Assembly (NCBI RefSeq): GCF_003208655.1
Contig: NZ_QKLU01000004.1
Location: 434,001-498,000, forward strand
Length of the DNA: 64,000 nt
Source of the DNA: Pedobacter nutrimenti
GTDB taxonomy: Bacteria; Bacteroidota; Bacteroidia; Sphingobacteriales; Sphingobacteriaceae
Reading direction: 5' to 3'
Shown: positions 6,995 through 15,848 of the stretch, in pieces
How positions within the stretch are numbered: the first letter of the stretch is position 1
Layout: each line of letters opens with the position of its first letter
Translations under genes and position numbers: made by a program
The notes under the pieces: model-generated
Database searches by the model: none
What the model was told of the DNA's origin: nothing
What the model saw: the letters and a program-made list of their open reading frames with translations, nothing else

Positions 6995-9900
6995 TTAAGG
7001 TTTGTAGTGATAGGTTGTGTTTTTGATGATGTTCCCATCTTGATCCTTGACATTTTTCAGGCGCTGGAATTCATCGTACTCATAATAAATAGTCATTCCT
7101 TTAGGATCTGTTGAACTTGTAATCCCCACCAGTGGATTGTAGGTATAAGCTGTAATGAAAGCATTTGGCAAAGAAGTTCTTAAAGAAGAAAGAAAGGTCT
7201 TTATTTGGATATCGCTTGGATTTGAATTGGAAAATGCTTGAATATTACTGGCGCCCAATACATTTTCTATTGATATATAGTCAGTGTTCTTAATTTCAGC
7301 AATCGGAAATTGTCCTCCATAACTCCATAGATAATTTGTTTCAGGACCATTATTTTTTGCTATACTAAGTGGATTACCTTTAACATCGTAAGTACGATAG
7401 ACCTTTTCAGTTTCAACCGGATCATTATCTTTCTGCTGAACCTCAATCGTTTTTGGCAGAAAAACACCATTAAAAGGTTGATAGTAATTATTTCGAATTA
7501 AAGATGTCTGCACTGAGTTCTTCGCTCCAACAGTCTCAATCACCGGACTGATATTATTTTGATTGACCATCCCAAGATATATCCCATTCGGATCCCTGTT
7601 CAAAGAGATCATATCATGAGGATAAAATTGTTTCTTTTGTAAAAGTTCACCTTTACTATTATTCGAATTAATTTTTGTTACCTGAAAATGTTGTGGATTA
7701 TCATATGAATAATCAGTTTGGATAGTTACAGGGTCAGTACCTAAGGTAGTATATGTAATCTCCCTTGAACTTTGTTTATACACGAATCTGCTGGGAATGG
7801 TATATTTTGACATCGTATTAGCGTCAGCCACCACTGTAGTAGGAAGTCCCTGTAAACCCAACATTTCAGAAAAAAGTCTGAGTCTAAAAATGATTTTATT
7901 ATCAATTGCAGGAATATGAACTTGTCCTTCAGGATGTATAGTGTAGGTATTGAAAATTTCTTTTACTTTTTTCCCAGAACTGGAATAGAATTCAGTTCCC
8001 TTCTCTAATCCCCTCAAATCATTATAAGAAATTGGATGTCTCATTGATGTTTCAACCCAGGAATAGGAAGTTCCTTGCTGATCAGGAAACTCAGAAAAAG
8101 AAGTGTAATTATGTACTATTTTACTTCCGTCACTAAGCTTTTCGGCAACACGTTTATATACTACGGAAGGACCATAAGGTAGTTCTTCAAGCGACTCGGA
8201 ACTGACAACATAGCCTTTAAGGTTTAGCCATATTGTCTGAAGATCTCTAAAATATGTTGGAAAACCTGAAAGCACACCACTTGAGTAAATTGGGTTCTGA
8301 GCTTTATATTCATATTCTTTCTTAACAATATCTTTTCCATCAAAATTTTCAACTGATTTTATCCTAAGACCACCCCCTATTGAAAAATAGGGATTAGAGG
8401 TAATTTTTTTTCGAAGCCTTAATGATCCTGCTGCAGTCTGAACATCGGAATTACCATTATTGAGCAGTTCATTTGTTCTGAAAATACTGGCTAAAGTATG
8501 TGTACCCTTTGGTAAAGTATAGGTCAAAGACTCAGATCCTGAAGGAAGCCATTGCCGGTTAGGACCAATATTAATTGCAGATCTTTTACTCTGTACAACT
8601 GTCGGTTCGTCTAATTTGATTTCAATAGTATTTGGATCTACATCAAAGCTTCCTGATTCATAAAAAAAGCTGTACTCCGTCCATTCGTAATTAGCTTCTA
8701 TTGGGCCACTCTGCTGTTCACTATAGTCATTCGGTTCAAACTCAAACTTAGTATAACCTCCGGTTGGGTAATGAATTTTTTCAAGCATTTCTGCCTTCAT
8801 AAACCTTGGATGTGCAGTCCTGTTGGCCGTTCCGATGAAATCATTGAGCTTAGGAACAAAAGTAATAGGCACTCTGCCATAATCATTGTTAGCTGCATTG
8901 TAATATCCCCAATGGTCTATATCATTGGAATTGTAAAGATCATTGGACACAAAAACGGCAGAAGATGTTGGCAGTAAATCAGAATTATACTCAAATCGGT
9001 AAACCTTTTTTTGTCCACCAGAAAAAGAAGATTCTTTAATAGAATCAATCTTTAATCTACCAATGTTTTCAATATAGTGAAAATCCCATTTTTTAATAGG
9101 TATCTCACTTTTATCGTATAAGGTAATATTATCCAACTTTTTTTCTTCTGCCGTGAGACTAGCGTAGGGTGCTGGCTTATAAGAAAAATCAGTTCTTATT
9201 GACTTTGGAAATTTCAATTTTCCATTTGAAAAAACAATTTCATCAAGATAAGTTACCTGATCTATGATTAGAGAAGGAACTCTCCCCTCTTCTGCTACCT
9301 GTCCTATACCAGAGTTTAAAAAGGTAACCTTATCATACGATCTTTCCCGAAACCGATATTTTGCTTCTGGCAATGTATACTTAAATGTAATTACATCACC
9401 TGTTAAATTTTCTATTTTCGTCAAATACCAGGATGAAACATGGTTTTCAGAATTTTCAGGAAACGTGAGCCCACTTAACCCCCATTCTTTATGATCAAAG
9501 CGATATTTTGTTCCATCCAGAGTTGTAACAACGAAAGCATCAAAAAAAGCAAGTACGTCATTCGTAGGTATAACTTCAATTTTCAATTTTTCCGCACTTT
9601 CAACCCTCGGAATTCCATGATTATCAAAATGGAATTTTCCAGTATGCCCAGCAAAATTAAACAGAAAGATATCTGGTTCTAAATCATGTCTCCTATAAAT
9701 TGTTTCATAACAATAATTAGGATCAGGTTCAGATAAAGCAAGTTGGGCATTAAATACATTCTTATCATAGTAATAACCAAAAAACTGAAGATCATCAGGC
9801 AAATTTTTCACTATTCTGGTAATTACCCCCCCAGCATTTAAACTCCAGCCTAATCCAACCCACCCGGGGATATCAGAAGGTTTATTACCACTTCCATTAT

Positions 9901-10138
9901 ATGATAATGAAATTGGTAAGGATAGTTTTCCACTGTTTATTTCTAAAAGCGGAACATCAATATTGATCTGTCCTGAATAAAGACTGACAGGATACTCTCC
10001 GTACTTACCTAAACTGGCAGCAGTTGGTGAAGGAAAAGTGACATTACTTTTGTCATTCGGAAAAGTTACCCCTTGCGAAAAGGACGTGCTAATGGCCACC
10101 ACCATCAGTCCAAATAAAATGATTAATTTTTTATGCAT
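6995..10138 (-). CDS. Large secreted RHS-system protein with SpvB-like start and a single terminal YD repeat
   Basis: The 1047-residue protein carries a signal peptide (cleavage near SFS-QG). Its N-terminal 120 residues (YPVSLYSGQINIDVPL..., SYNGSG, GWVGLGWSLNAGG) match the opening strands typical of SpvB/RHS-type proteins. The long middle part has no motif I can name. The last 40 residues (PKGMTIYYEYDEFQRL, KNTTYHYKP) form one YD repeat, so the repeat shell seems to continue in the next gene, 12 bases downstream. This split resembles the TcB/TcC arrangement of Tc toxins. A 26-bp element shared with the tail-fibre operon lies 71 bases upstream of its start. It is the first gene of the operon ending at the terminator at 2846. 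Confidence 0.82.
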   Translation of the reverse strand: MHKKLIILFGLMVVAISTSFSQGVTFPNDKSNVTFPSPTAASLGKYGEYPVSLYSGQINIDVPLLEINSGKLSLPISLSYNGSGNKPSDIPGWVGLGWSLNAGGVITRIVKNLPDDLQFFGYYYDKNVFNAQLALSEPDPNYCYETIYRRHDLEPDIFLFNFAGHTGKFHFDNHGIPRVESAEKLKIEVIPTNDVLAFFDAFVVTTLDGTKYRFDHKEWGLSGLTFPENSENHVSSWYLTKIENLTGDVITFKYTLPEAKYRFRERSYDKVTFLNSGIGQVAEEGRVPSLIIDQVTYLDEIVFSNGKLKFPKSIRTDFSYKPAPYASLTAEEKKLDNITLYDKSEIPIKKWDFHYIENIGRLKIDSIKESSFSGGQKKVYRFEYNSDLLPTSSAVFVSNDLYNSNDIDHWGYYNAANNDYGRVPITFVPKLNDFIGTANRTAHPRFMKAEMLEKIHYPTGGYTKFEFEPNDYSEQQSGPIEANYEWTEYSFFYESGSFDVDPNTIEIKLDEPTVVQSKRSAINIGPNRQWLPSGSESLTYTLPKGTHTLASIFRTNELLNNGNSDVQTAAGSLRLRKKITSNPYFSIGGGLRIKSVENFDGKDIVKKEYEYKAQNPIYSSGVLSGFPTYFRDLQTIWLNLKGYVVSSESLEELPYGPSVVYKRVAEKLSDGSKIVHNYTSFSEFPDQQGTSYSWVETSMRHPISYNDLRGLEKGTEFYSSSGKKVKEIFNTYTIHPEGQVHIPAIDNKIIFRLRLFSEMLGLQGLPTTVVADANTMSKYTIPSRFVYKQSSREITYTTLGTDPVTIQTDYSYDNPQHFQVTKINSNNSKGELLQKKQFYPHDMISLNRDPNGIYLGMVNQNNISPVIETVGAKNSVQTSLIRNNYYQPFNGVFLPKTIEVQQKDNDPVETEKVYRTYDVKGNPLSIAKNNGPETNYLWSYGGQFPIAEIKNTDYISIENVLGASNIQAFSNSNPSDIQIKTFLSSLRTSLPNAFITAYTYNPLVGITSSTDPKGMTIYYEYDEFQRLKNVKDQDGNIIKNTTYHYKP

Positions 10139-10208
10139 ATGGATTTTTTTTAAAAAAACTTAACTATCAGATTTTATGCAGCTTATAAAGCTCGCATCTA
10201 AATATAGA

Positions 10209-10234
10209 AGCCTTCAGTGCGACCAAACTGCACT
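10209..10234 (-). promoter_or_regulatory. 26-bp shared upstream element, copy A (in front of the RHS operon)
   Basis: 25 of 26 bases are identical to 14801-14826, which lies in front of the tail-fibre operon. The element contains an inverted repeat (AGTGC/GCACT around a 9-base loop) and, on the minus strand, GTTTGG resembling the TTTG of a -7 box. T-rich DNA lies about 20 bases upstream in both copies. The rest of the gap 10139-10465 is AT-rich and shows no gene. Confidence 0.65.
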
Positions 10235-10465
10235 CTGATTTTTTTTAAAAAAAAATTATTCACATTAAAAAAAGCTAACAGTCAAACACTTAAACCAACC
10301 TAAACAACAGAAATGTGCATAACTTGAATTTTCAATTAAAATCGGGCAGTCAAAAATTCGTCTTAAAAACTATTAACTCATCAAATCCCTATAAATCTGA
10401 AATTCAATGAATTTTTTCTTTTCATATCTATACTGTTCATTAGATTTTAGATAATTACCTCAAAA

Positions 10466-11419
10466 TCATTTTTTCATTTTAAGCAGCATCTCCCTGGTCT
10501 GTTTATTATCGGCTTTTACCTGTTCGAGTTCTTTATCCTTTTGGATCAAATACAAAGTCAGTTCCTCAATCTTTTTCAGCAGCTTCGCATTCATCTCCCC
10601 TAAATCGACCCCATTGTTTTTCACTTCCTGGGCAGAAGGAATACCCGGCAAATGCCCTTTTTCCTGGATGTGTTTTTCGGTTTCTTTTAAAGAAGGGAGG
10701 GCATAATCTTTTGCAAAAACATAGTCCGGCCAGTTGGCAGTTTCGACTTTAATTTCCTGGGCGCGGATTTTTCCATTGACGGCAAGTTTATAACCTTTGG
10801 TATCCGGTGTACCTACGCCTACATCGCCTGCAAAATAATTGGGTGTAACAACCCCATTAAAATAAGCGGTTCCGCTTCTTGACATACCATCGGAATTTAC
10901 ATAAGGGTCTTTTGTTGTTTTATAGCTGTGCGCCGGACCGTTCTCTTCCTGAAAAGGCAAAGGATTGGCAACTCCATCGTAAACAACAGGAGCATTCGCA
11001 TAAAGGGATTTGTAATAATAAGTTGTCCCTCCTCCCCTAAGCCAAATGATAATACTTCCGCTTCCACTTCTAATCGTAGCGTCTCTCCAACCAGCAATAA
11101 AATTCCTGTTGCGATCATTGGGTGTGTTTTCCAAATTATTCACCTGGGTAACATCAGCATTCAAAAAACCGGCCCCATTTCCCCAGGCATAGGTATGGTA
11201 ACTAAATTTAGCAATTACAGTCCCTCTCCAATCACCATTTACATGAGTAGAAGACCTCCCAATTTCCAGAACTGAAGCTGTATTACTGCTCCAGCCACCA
11301 TCGGTCCAGAGGGTCGGATAAAATTTATCCAGATCACCTCCAACAGTAATACTCCCCGCATTTTGCGCCCGGACTTTCAGGCAGGCAAAAAGCAACAGGA
11401 CCATGATTAATTTTTTCAT
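10466..11419 (-). CDS. Tail-fibre-like secreted protein, paralogue 5 (last gene of the five-gene operon)
   Basis: The 317-residue protein has a signal peptide (CLKVRA-QNAG). The N-terminal 200 residues are a unique beta-rich domain unlike those of its neighbours. The C-terminal 110 residues are the conserved paralogue module: VNGKIRAQEIKVETANWPDY, LPSLKETEKHIQEKGHLPGI, GVDLGEMNAKLLKKIEELTL, ending in a heptad-type coiled coil rich in Lys, Glu and Gln. Modules of this type are common in Bacteroidota proteins annotated as tail-fibre-like and probably form trimers. The ATG is 1 base after the stop of the preceding gene. It is probably surface-exposed or secreted; partner unknown. Confidence 0.75.
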   Translation of the reverse strand: MKKLIMVLLLFACLKVRAQNAGSITVGGDLDKFYPTLWTDGGWSSNTASVLEIGRSSTHVNGDWRGTVIAKFSYHTYAWGNGAGFLNADVTQVNNLENTPNDRNRNFIAGWRDATIRSGSGSIIIWLRGGGTTYYYKSLYANAPVVYDGVANPLPFQEENGPAHSYKTTKDPYVNSDGMSRSGTAYFNGVVTPNYFAGDVGVGTPDTKGYKLAVNGKIRAQEIKVETANWPDYVFAKDYALPSLKETEKHIQEKGHLPGIPSAQEVKNNGVDLGEMNAKLLKKIEELTLYLIQKDKELEQVKADNKQTREMLLKMKK

Positions 11420-11420
11420 T

Positions 11421-12323
11421 CTATTTCTTTTTTAGCTGTTTTTTTAACTGTTTAATTTCCTTTTCCTGCCGGATCAGGTGCAGGGTCAGTTCCTCTACTT
11501 TTTGCAGCAACTGGGTTTGAAGTTCACTGATGCCAACCCCTTCTTTTTGCATTTCTGCTGCCGTACTGATTCCTGGTAAATGTTTGTGCTGCCGGACAAA
11601 ACTTTCTATTTCCGATAAGGGTTTCAGCTGATAATTTGGTTCGAAAACAAAGTCTGCCCCAGAAGTATTTACTACAATTTCGTTGGCCCTGACTTTTCCA
11701 TTAATGTCCAGTTTATAAGCGGGGTTGCTTTGGCTCTCTTTGCCAATAAGCACATTTCCACCATTGTGCCCCATCACAATTTTACCGCTTTCACCATAGT
11801 ATATGGACATCATCTCTTGCCCGCCTCCCCCCTGGTTGTTGTGTGTCATAAAAGAAAATGCTTTACCATTTGCCCCCTGCACCGTTTGCCATGCCCGGCT
11901 CATAAAAGTCATGGTCGAATAATCGTTGGTTTCAAAATAAGAGGCTTTAAATGCTTTTCCATCGGGAATCCTCAAGCCGCCATCATTAGACACAAAAACT
12001 TCATTTCCAAGGATTAAACCTCCGGAAAAATCGCCACCAAAGTTTAACGCCAAGGTATTTCCAGGCCCATGCACCATAGCTCTACCTCCGGAACCTCTTC
12101 CGGCATATTGGAAAATAACGTCGGCAGCACCATTATAAAAAAACTTGTTTCCATTGGAGCCGGCCATAAAGGCGCCGTTGACTTCCAAGGGATATTGGGG
12201 ATTCGCTGTCCCTATACCAACATTTCCACTAGCAGGGAAAACATTCGTTTGAGAAAAGGCAAATTTGGTCATTGCCAGTATAGCTACAGTTGCTATGGTT
12301 TTCTTTAAGGCGATCGTGGTCAT
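11421..12323 (-). CDS. Tail-fibre-like secreted protein, paralogue 4
   Basis: The 300-residue protein has a signal peptide (TKFAFS-QTNV) followed by the short repeat motif GNVGIGTANP, a hallmark of tail-fibre-like proteins in this phylum. The central part is Gly/Asn-rich (GGGGQEMMSIYYGESGK). The C-terminal module is a more divergent copy of the one in its neighbours: INGKVRANEIVVNTSGADF, LKPLSEIESFVRQHKHLPGI, GISELQTQLLQKVEELTL, then a Lys/Gln coiled coil. It overlaps the stop of the preceding gene by 4 bases (ATGA), so the operon is tightly coupled. Confidence 0.75.
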   Translation of the reverse strand: MTTIALKKTIATVAILAMTKFAFSQTNVFPASGNVGIGTANPQYPLEVNGAFMAGSNGNKFFYNGAADVIFQYAGRGSGGRAMVHGPGNTLALNFGGDFSGGLILGNEVFVSNDGGLRIPDGKAFKASYFETNDYSTMTFMSRAWQTVQGANGKAFSFMTHNNQGGGGQEMMSIYYGESGKIVMGHNGGNVLIGKESQSNPAYKLDINGKVRANEIVVNTSGADFVFEPNYQLKPLSEIESFVRQHKHLPGISTAAEMQKEGVGISELQTQLLQKVEELTLHLIRQEKEIKQLKKQLKKK

Positions 12324-13087
12324 TTTTTTAATTTTAGTTGGAGTTGCTTAATTTCTTGTTGCTGTTCAAGTAGCCTTGCAGAGAATTTCTTATCCTGTTC
12401 AATAAGATGTAAAGTCAGTTCCTCAATCTTTTTCAGCAGTTTCGCATTCATCTCCCCCAAATCGACTCCATTGTTTTTCACTTCCTCGGCAGAAGGAATA
12501 CCCGGCAAATGCCCATTTTCCTGGATGTGTTTTTCAGTTTCTTTTAAAGATGGAAGAATGTAGTCTTTGGCAAATACATAGTCAGGCCAGTTGGCAGTTT
12601 CGACTTTTATTTCACGGGCACGGATGTTTCCGTTGACAGATAATTTTTCACGGGGAGTGGTTGTACCAATCCCTACATTTCCACTTACAGCGTTCTTTCC
12701 TGAAGCAAGTATGAGATCTCCGTTTGATTTAAAGCTTAAAGGGGCGAGATAACCATTAGGCCTTACAGCATAAAACTCCAAAGATGATTCCCCGGTTGGA
12801 TTATCAGTAAAGAACCCATCTTTACGATGACTTATGACCCAGGTATGAGGAGACCTGATAATGGAAGATCTATTGTTAATTGAAAATTGGATATCAGTAT
12901 AAGCCTCAGAACCACCATCACTAAAAATTGTAATACCACGACGTGATGCTCCTGCGTTGAGCTCTAGTAAATCGGAAGGGTTTGTTGTTCCGATGCCAAC
13001 ATTTCCACTTGCTGGCAAGGTATTTTGCGCCGAGCAATAAGAGCCAAGAATTAAAATCTGAAACAGAATAATTAATGTTTTTTTCAT
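12320..13087 (-). CDS. Tail-fibre-like secreted protein, paralogue 3
   Basis: The protein has about 255 residues. I chose the ATG at 13085-13087 (MKKTLIILFQ), 1 base after the previous stop, rather than the upstream in-frame ATG that would overlap the previous gene. The signal peptide, NTLPASGNVGIGTTNP segment and C-terminal module are nearly identical to those of the gene at 13089-13835, whereas the middle (about residues 45-125) is unrelated. A second GNVGIGTTTP precedes the C-terminal module, which ends in a Gln/Lys coiled coil. The pattern of identical ends around a different middle suggests gene duplication with swapping of the central domain. Confidence 0.75.
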   Translation of the reverse strand: MKKTLIILFQILILGSYCSAQNTLPASGNVGIGTTNPSDLLELNAGASRRGITIFSDGGSEAYTDIQFSINNRSSIIRSPHTWVISHRKDGFFTDNPTGESSLEFYAVRPNGYLAPLSFKSNGDLILASGKNAVSGNVGIGTTTPREKLSVNGNIRAREIKVETANWPDYVFAKDYILPSLKETEKHIQENGHLPGIPSAEEVKNNGVDLGEMNAKLLKKIEELTLHLIEQDKKFSARLLEQQQEIKQLQLKLKK

Positions 13088-13088
13088 A

Positions 13089-13835
13089 TTAATTTGCATG
13101 AGGTTTTGAAACTATTTTTAATGAATTGACTTCTGTTTGCATCGCCTTCAGCATTTTATTTTGCTCTATAAGGTGTAAGGTCAGTTCCTCAATCTTTTTC
13201 AGCAGCCTGGCATTCATCTCCCCTAAATCGACTCCATTAGTTTTCACTTCCTCGGCAGATGGAATACCCGGCAAATGTCCCTTTTCCTGGATGTGTTTTT
13301 CGGTTTCTTTTAAAGAAGGGAGTGCATAGTCTTTGGCAAAAACATAATCCGGCCAGTTCGCAGTTTCGACTTTGATTTCACGGGCACGGATGTTTCCGTT
13401 GACAGATAGTTTTTCTTTGGGTACTGCTGTACCAATTCCGACATTACCAAGAGGGTCAATACGCATGCGTTCCGTATTGTCAAAGGTGTTAAAGGCGATG
13501 TATCCCCCCTGTATGGCCCCTCCTCTAAAAAAGTTTATTGAACTGTTCACCTGACCGTAGAAATTATGTTCAAGTGCGAAACTTTTACCACCAACTTCAT
13601 TGGTATTAAAGCCCCTTACACCCAGAAATGTTCCGGTTCCTGAAGCATCACCTTCACTTAATCTTCCCAACACAGTTCCTAAAGCGCCATTTGGAATATA
13701 GGCCCCTACATCCAATACAGCTCTTGGATTTGTTGTTCCGATGCCAACATTTCCACTTGCGGGCAAGGTATTTTGCGCCGAGCAATAAAAGCCAAGAATT
13801 AAAATCTGAAATACGAGGATCAATGATTTTTTCAT
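13089..13835 (-). CDS. Tail-fibre-like secreted protein, paralogue 2
   Basis: The protein has about 248 residues, with the start chosen at MKKSLILVFQ (13833-13835), 1 base after the previous stop. It opens with the same signal peptide and NTLPASGNVGIGTTNP segment as paralogue 3. Its own middle contains RLSEGDASGTGTFLGVRGFN and FFRGGAIQGG, then GNVGIGTAVP and the shared C-terminal module (IRAREIKVETANWPDY, HLPGIPSAEEVK, GEMNARLLKKIEELTL). The coiled-coil end (LKAMQTEVNSLKI) is nearly the same as that of paralogue 1, and both end in KPHAN or KSHAN. Confidence 0.75.
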   Translation of the reverse strand: MKKSLILVFQILILGFYCSAQNTLPASGNVGIGTTNPRAVLDVGAYIPNGALGTVLGRLSEGDASGTGTFLGVRGFNTNEVGGKSFALEHNFYGQVNSSINFFRGGAIQGGYIAFNTFDNTERMRIDPLGNVGIGTAVPKEKLSVNGNIRAREIKVETANWPDYVFAKDYALPSLKETEKHIQEKGHLPGIPSAEEVKTNGVDLGEMNARLLKKIEELTLHLIEQNKMLKAMQTEVNSLKIVSKPHAN

Positions 13836-13836
13836 A

Positions 13837-14769
13837 TTAGTTTGCATGAGATTTTGAAGCTATTTTTAATGAATTGATTTCTGTTTGTTGGGCCTGGAGC
13901 ATTTTATTTTGCTCTATAAGGTGTAAGGTGAGTTCTTCAATCTTTTTCAGCAGTTTCGCGTTCATCTCCCCTATATTGACCCCATTGTTTTTCACTTCCT
14001 CCGCAGAAGGAATTCCTGGCAAATGCCCTTTTTCCTGGATGTGTTTTTCGGTTTCTTTTAAAGAAGGGAGTACGTAGTCTTTGGCAAAAACATAATCCGG
14101 CCAGTTGGCAGTTTCGACTTTGATTTCCTGCGCCCGGACTTTTCCTTTTACCTGAAGCTTATAATCTGTATTTACCGTCTCTGTGCCAATATTCAGGCCC
14201 CCGGTAATGTTCATTTGTGTGACATCATGGGTTTCAATAAGGTTTGCAGTAAAGTCTTCAATATTGCTGATTAAGTCCTGGTTGATGGGCTGGCCACGGA
14301 ACATATAATTGACACATAAAAGGCTTTCTCCTGTAGAATTGGCCCAACCAGCAAACTGAAAACTCCAATTGTAATGAGCATCGGAATAGGAGGGTTCCAG
14401 TGCCAGATATTTTTTTCCCTGAAAAACACAGGTCTTTAATTTCCAGGGCTGTTCCATGGAAACAGACTGAACTCCTCCAAATATTCTATTGTAGGCAGAG
14501 GTTGTATTGACCTGGGCGACATCCATACGGCTACCGGCTACTTCATTTCCTCTAAAGGCAGTAATGGTACCCACAGTATTATTAAAACCTAATAATGTTC
14601 CGTTATAAATTTCATGAAGGAGAACCAAAGACCTGGTATAATCTCCTGGTCCAATTCCCAAATCCTTTACCTTATAGCCTGAAGGCCCGGATACTGTTTG
14701 AGCATGAAGTCTGCTTATGCCCAACAACAGTACAACAAAGTTTAATAAGATGATGAACGCTTTTTTCAT
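13837..14769 (-). CDS. Tail-fibre-like secreted protein, paralogue 1 (first gene of the operon)
   Basis: The 310-residue protein has a signal peptide (ISRLHA-QTVS) and a unique N-terminal domain of about 190 residues (LLHEIYNGTLLGFNNTVGTI, VNYMFRGQPINQDLI). The last 110 residues are the shared module, including VKGKVRAQEIKVETANWPDY and HLPGIPSAEEVK followed by a coiled coil. It lacks the GNVGIGT motif of the other members. The shared 26-bp upstream element lies 32 bases before its ATG, marking it as the promoter-proximal gene. The function of the group is unknown; shared regulation with the RHS operon suggests a common surface or secretion role. Confidence 0.75.
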   Translation of the reverse strand: MKKAFIILLNFVVLLLGISRLHAQTVSGPSGYKVKDLGIGPGDYTRSLVLLHEIYNGTLLGFNNTVGTITAFRGNEVAGSRMDVAQVNTTSAYNRIFGGVQSVSMEQPWKLKTCVFQGKKYLALEPSYSDAHYNWSFQFAGWANSTGESLLCVNYMFRGQPINQDLISNIEDFTANLIETHDVTQMNITGGLNIGTETVNTDYKLQVKGKVRAQEIKVETANWPDYVFAKDYVLPSLKETEKHIQEKGHLPGIPSAEEVKNNGVNIGEMNAKLLKKIEELTLHLIEQNKMLQAQQTEINSLKIASKSHAN

Positions 14770-14800
14770 TTGCCATAGATTTTTATGGCACTAATGTATA

Positions 14801-14827
14801 AGCCTTCAGTGCGGCCAAACTGCACTG
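14801..14827 (-). promoter_or_regulatory. 26-bp shared upstream element, copy B (in front of the tail-fibre operon)
   Basis: This is the second copy of the element at 10209-10234, with one base different. Here the inverted repeat is CAGTGC/GCACTG (14807-14812 and 14822-14827). The copy lies 32 bases upstream of the first tail-fibre-like gene. The gap from 14828 to 15066 is AT-rich and holds no supported gene. Confidence 0.65.
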
Positions 14828-15066
14828 GGTTATTTTGTTAAAAAAAGTTTTCCACAGCTCATAAATAAAATTCAAGCAATTGAAAAACAGTATTTTAAAA
14901 AATAAAAACACAACAAAAACGCCATTACATAGAGGTAAGAAACAAGGGAAATTCTGCACCCTGATATTTTGGCGTACCCGGTTTTACGTCAGATTTTCAA
15001 AATCTGGGCAGAAAATCAGAACTAGTTATTATCCTAAGGTCAATAGCATATTTAAAATTAAAAATG

Positions 15067-15107
15067 TGCAGATCCCTCGTCGCTGCGCTTCCGTCGGGAT
15101 GACGGGA
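15067..15107. repeat. REP-like repeat, copy 1
   Basis: A GC-rich block in AT-rich surroundings: it runs from GCAGATCCCTCGTCGCTG through CGGGATGACGGGA. The same block recurs at 15691-15727. Such short blocks are scattered in many Bacteroidota genomes. The plus-strand frame running through it (14880-15131) is not a gene. Confidence 0.7.
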
Positions 15108-15213
15108 TTAGTTCCCACCGGAATGCCGTAAATTTTAATGGAACAACAATTTAAAAATAGTTCACCAGTATCTGGAATAATTGACCTTGATTGGGGGTAT
15201 TGAATAATACCAT

Positions 15214-15612
15214 ATGTCAGAACTACAACAAAAAATCAAACAGAACAAAGTTTTCGATAAAATCTTTAAAGAAAACATGCAGGCCAACCTGCCCGGAATT
15301 ATTGAACATGTTTTGCTGCTCCGTATTACCTGGAGTGAAGAACTCAAAGATGATGTCCAGCATACCCAAGAAAGGAAATTTAAAATCTGGAAATATAGTA
15401 TTATAGTATCAGCAAACGAATTCTTCAATATTGAAAAGGACCTTGTTTACATTATGAAAAAAGACAAAGGATATTTTGATGGGTTTATGGATGGGAATCA
15501 CAAAAAAGCTTTAGACATTGCCTTGGAGATGAAAAAAGATGGAATGCCTTTAGATATGATCGCCAAATTTACAGGTCTTTACCCCTCGGAAATTGAAAGC
15601 TTAGAAATGTAG
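15214..15612 (+). CDS. Shortened Rpn/YhgA-like (PD-(D/E)XK nuclease/transposase-family) protein, probable remnant
   Basis: The 132-residue protein has a typical Rpn-type N-terminus (VFDKIFKENMQANLPGIIEHVL, then DDVQHTQERK) and a typical C-terminus (ALDIALEMKKDGMPLDMIAKFTGLYPSEIESL). In full-length relatives the ERK is followed by a PD motif and about 100 residues holding the nuclease core; here ERKFKIWKYSII follows and the two ends are joined by a short stretch. The catalytic core therefore seems to be deleted, although the frame is open. It is one of few plus-strand genes here and lies between two REP-like repeats, suggesting a decaying mobile or defence-related insertion. The family call is from recalled sequence patterns, not a search. 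Confidence 0.55.
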   Translation: MSELQQKIKQNKVFDKIFKENMQANLPGIIEHVLLLRITWSEELKDDVQHTQERKFKIWKYSIIVSANEFFNIEKDLVYIMKKDKGYFDGFMDGNHKKALDIALEMKKDGMPLDMIAKFTGLYPSEIESLEM

Positions 15613-15645
15613 GATATGGTATCAGTAGAAATAAGGAAGATGGCC

Positions 15646-15727
15646 GTCATCTCGAAATGAGGAACGATGGAGAGATCTGTAAGCTCAATATGCAGATCCC
15701 TCGTCGCTGTGCTTCCCTCGGGATGAC
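15646..15727. repeat. REP-like inverted repeat, copy 2
   Basis: The left half (15646-15680, GTCATCTCGA... GAGAGATCT) is an imperfect reverse complement of the right half (15691-15727, GCAGATCCCTCG... CGGGATGAC). The right half repeats copy 1 at 15067. A partial third block (AGGGATGACGGGA) follows near 15744. The gap 15613-15848 shows no gene. Confidence 0.7.
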
Positions 15728-15848
15728 AAGTGTTTCATTTCACTAGGGATGACGGGAGTATTCGTCTACCTAGGACAATAATTTTCTCTATAGGATAGTA
15801 TTTACATAAAAAGCCTAATCACGATTTACGCTACAGGTTACTTATTTT

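Noticed and set aside
14880..15131. Plus-strand reading frame of 83 codons
   Set aside because: The 3' part is the REP-like repeat and the composition is unlike a gene.
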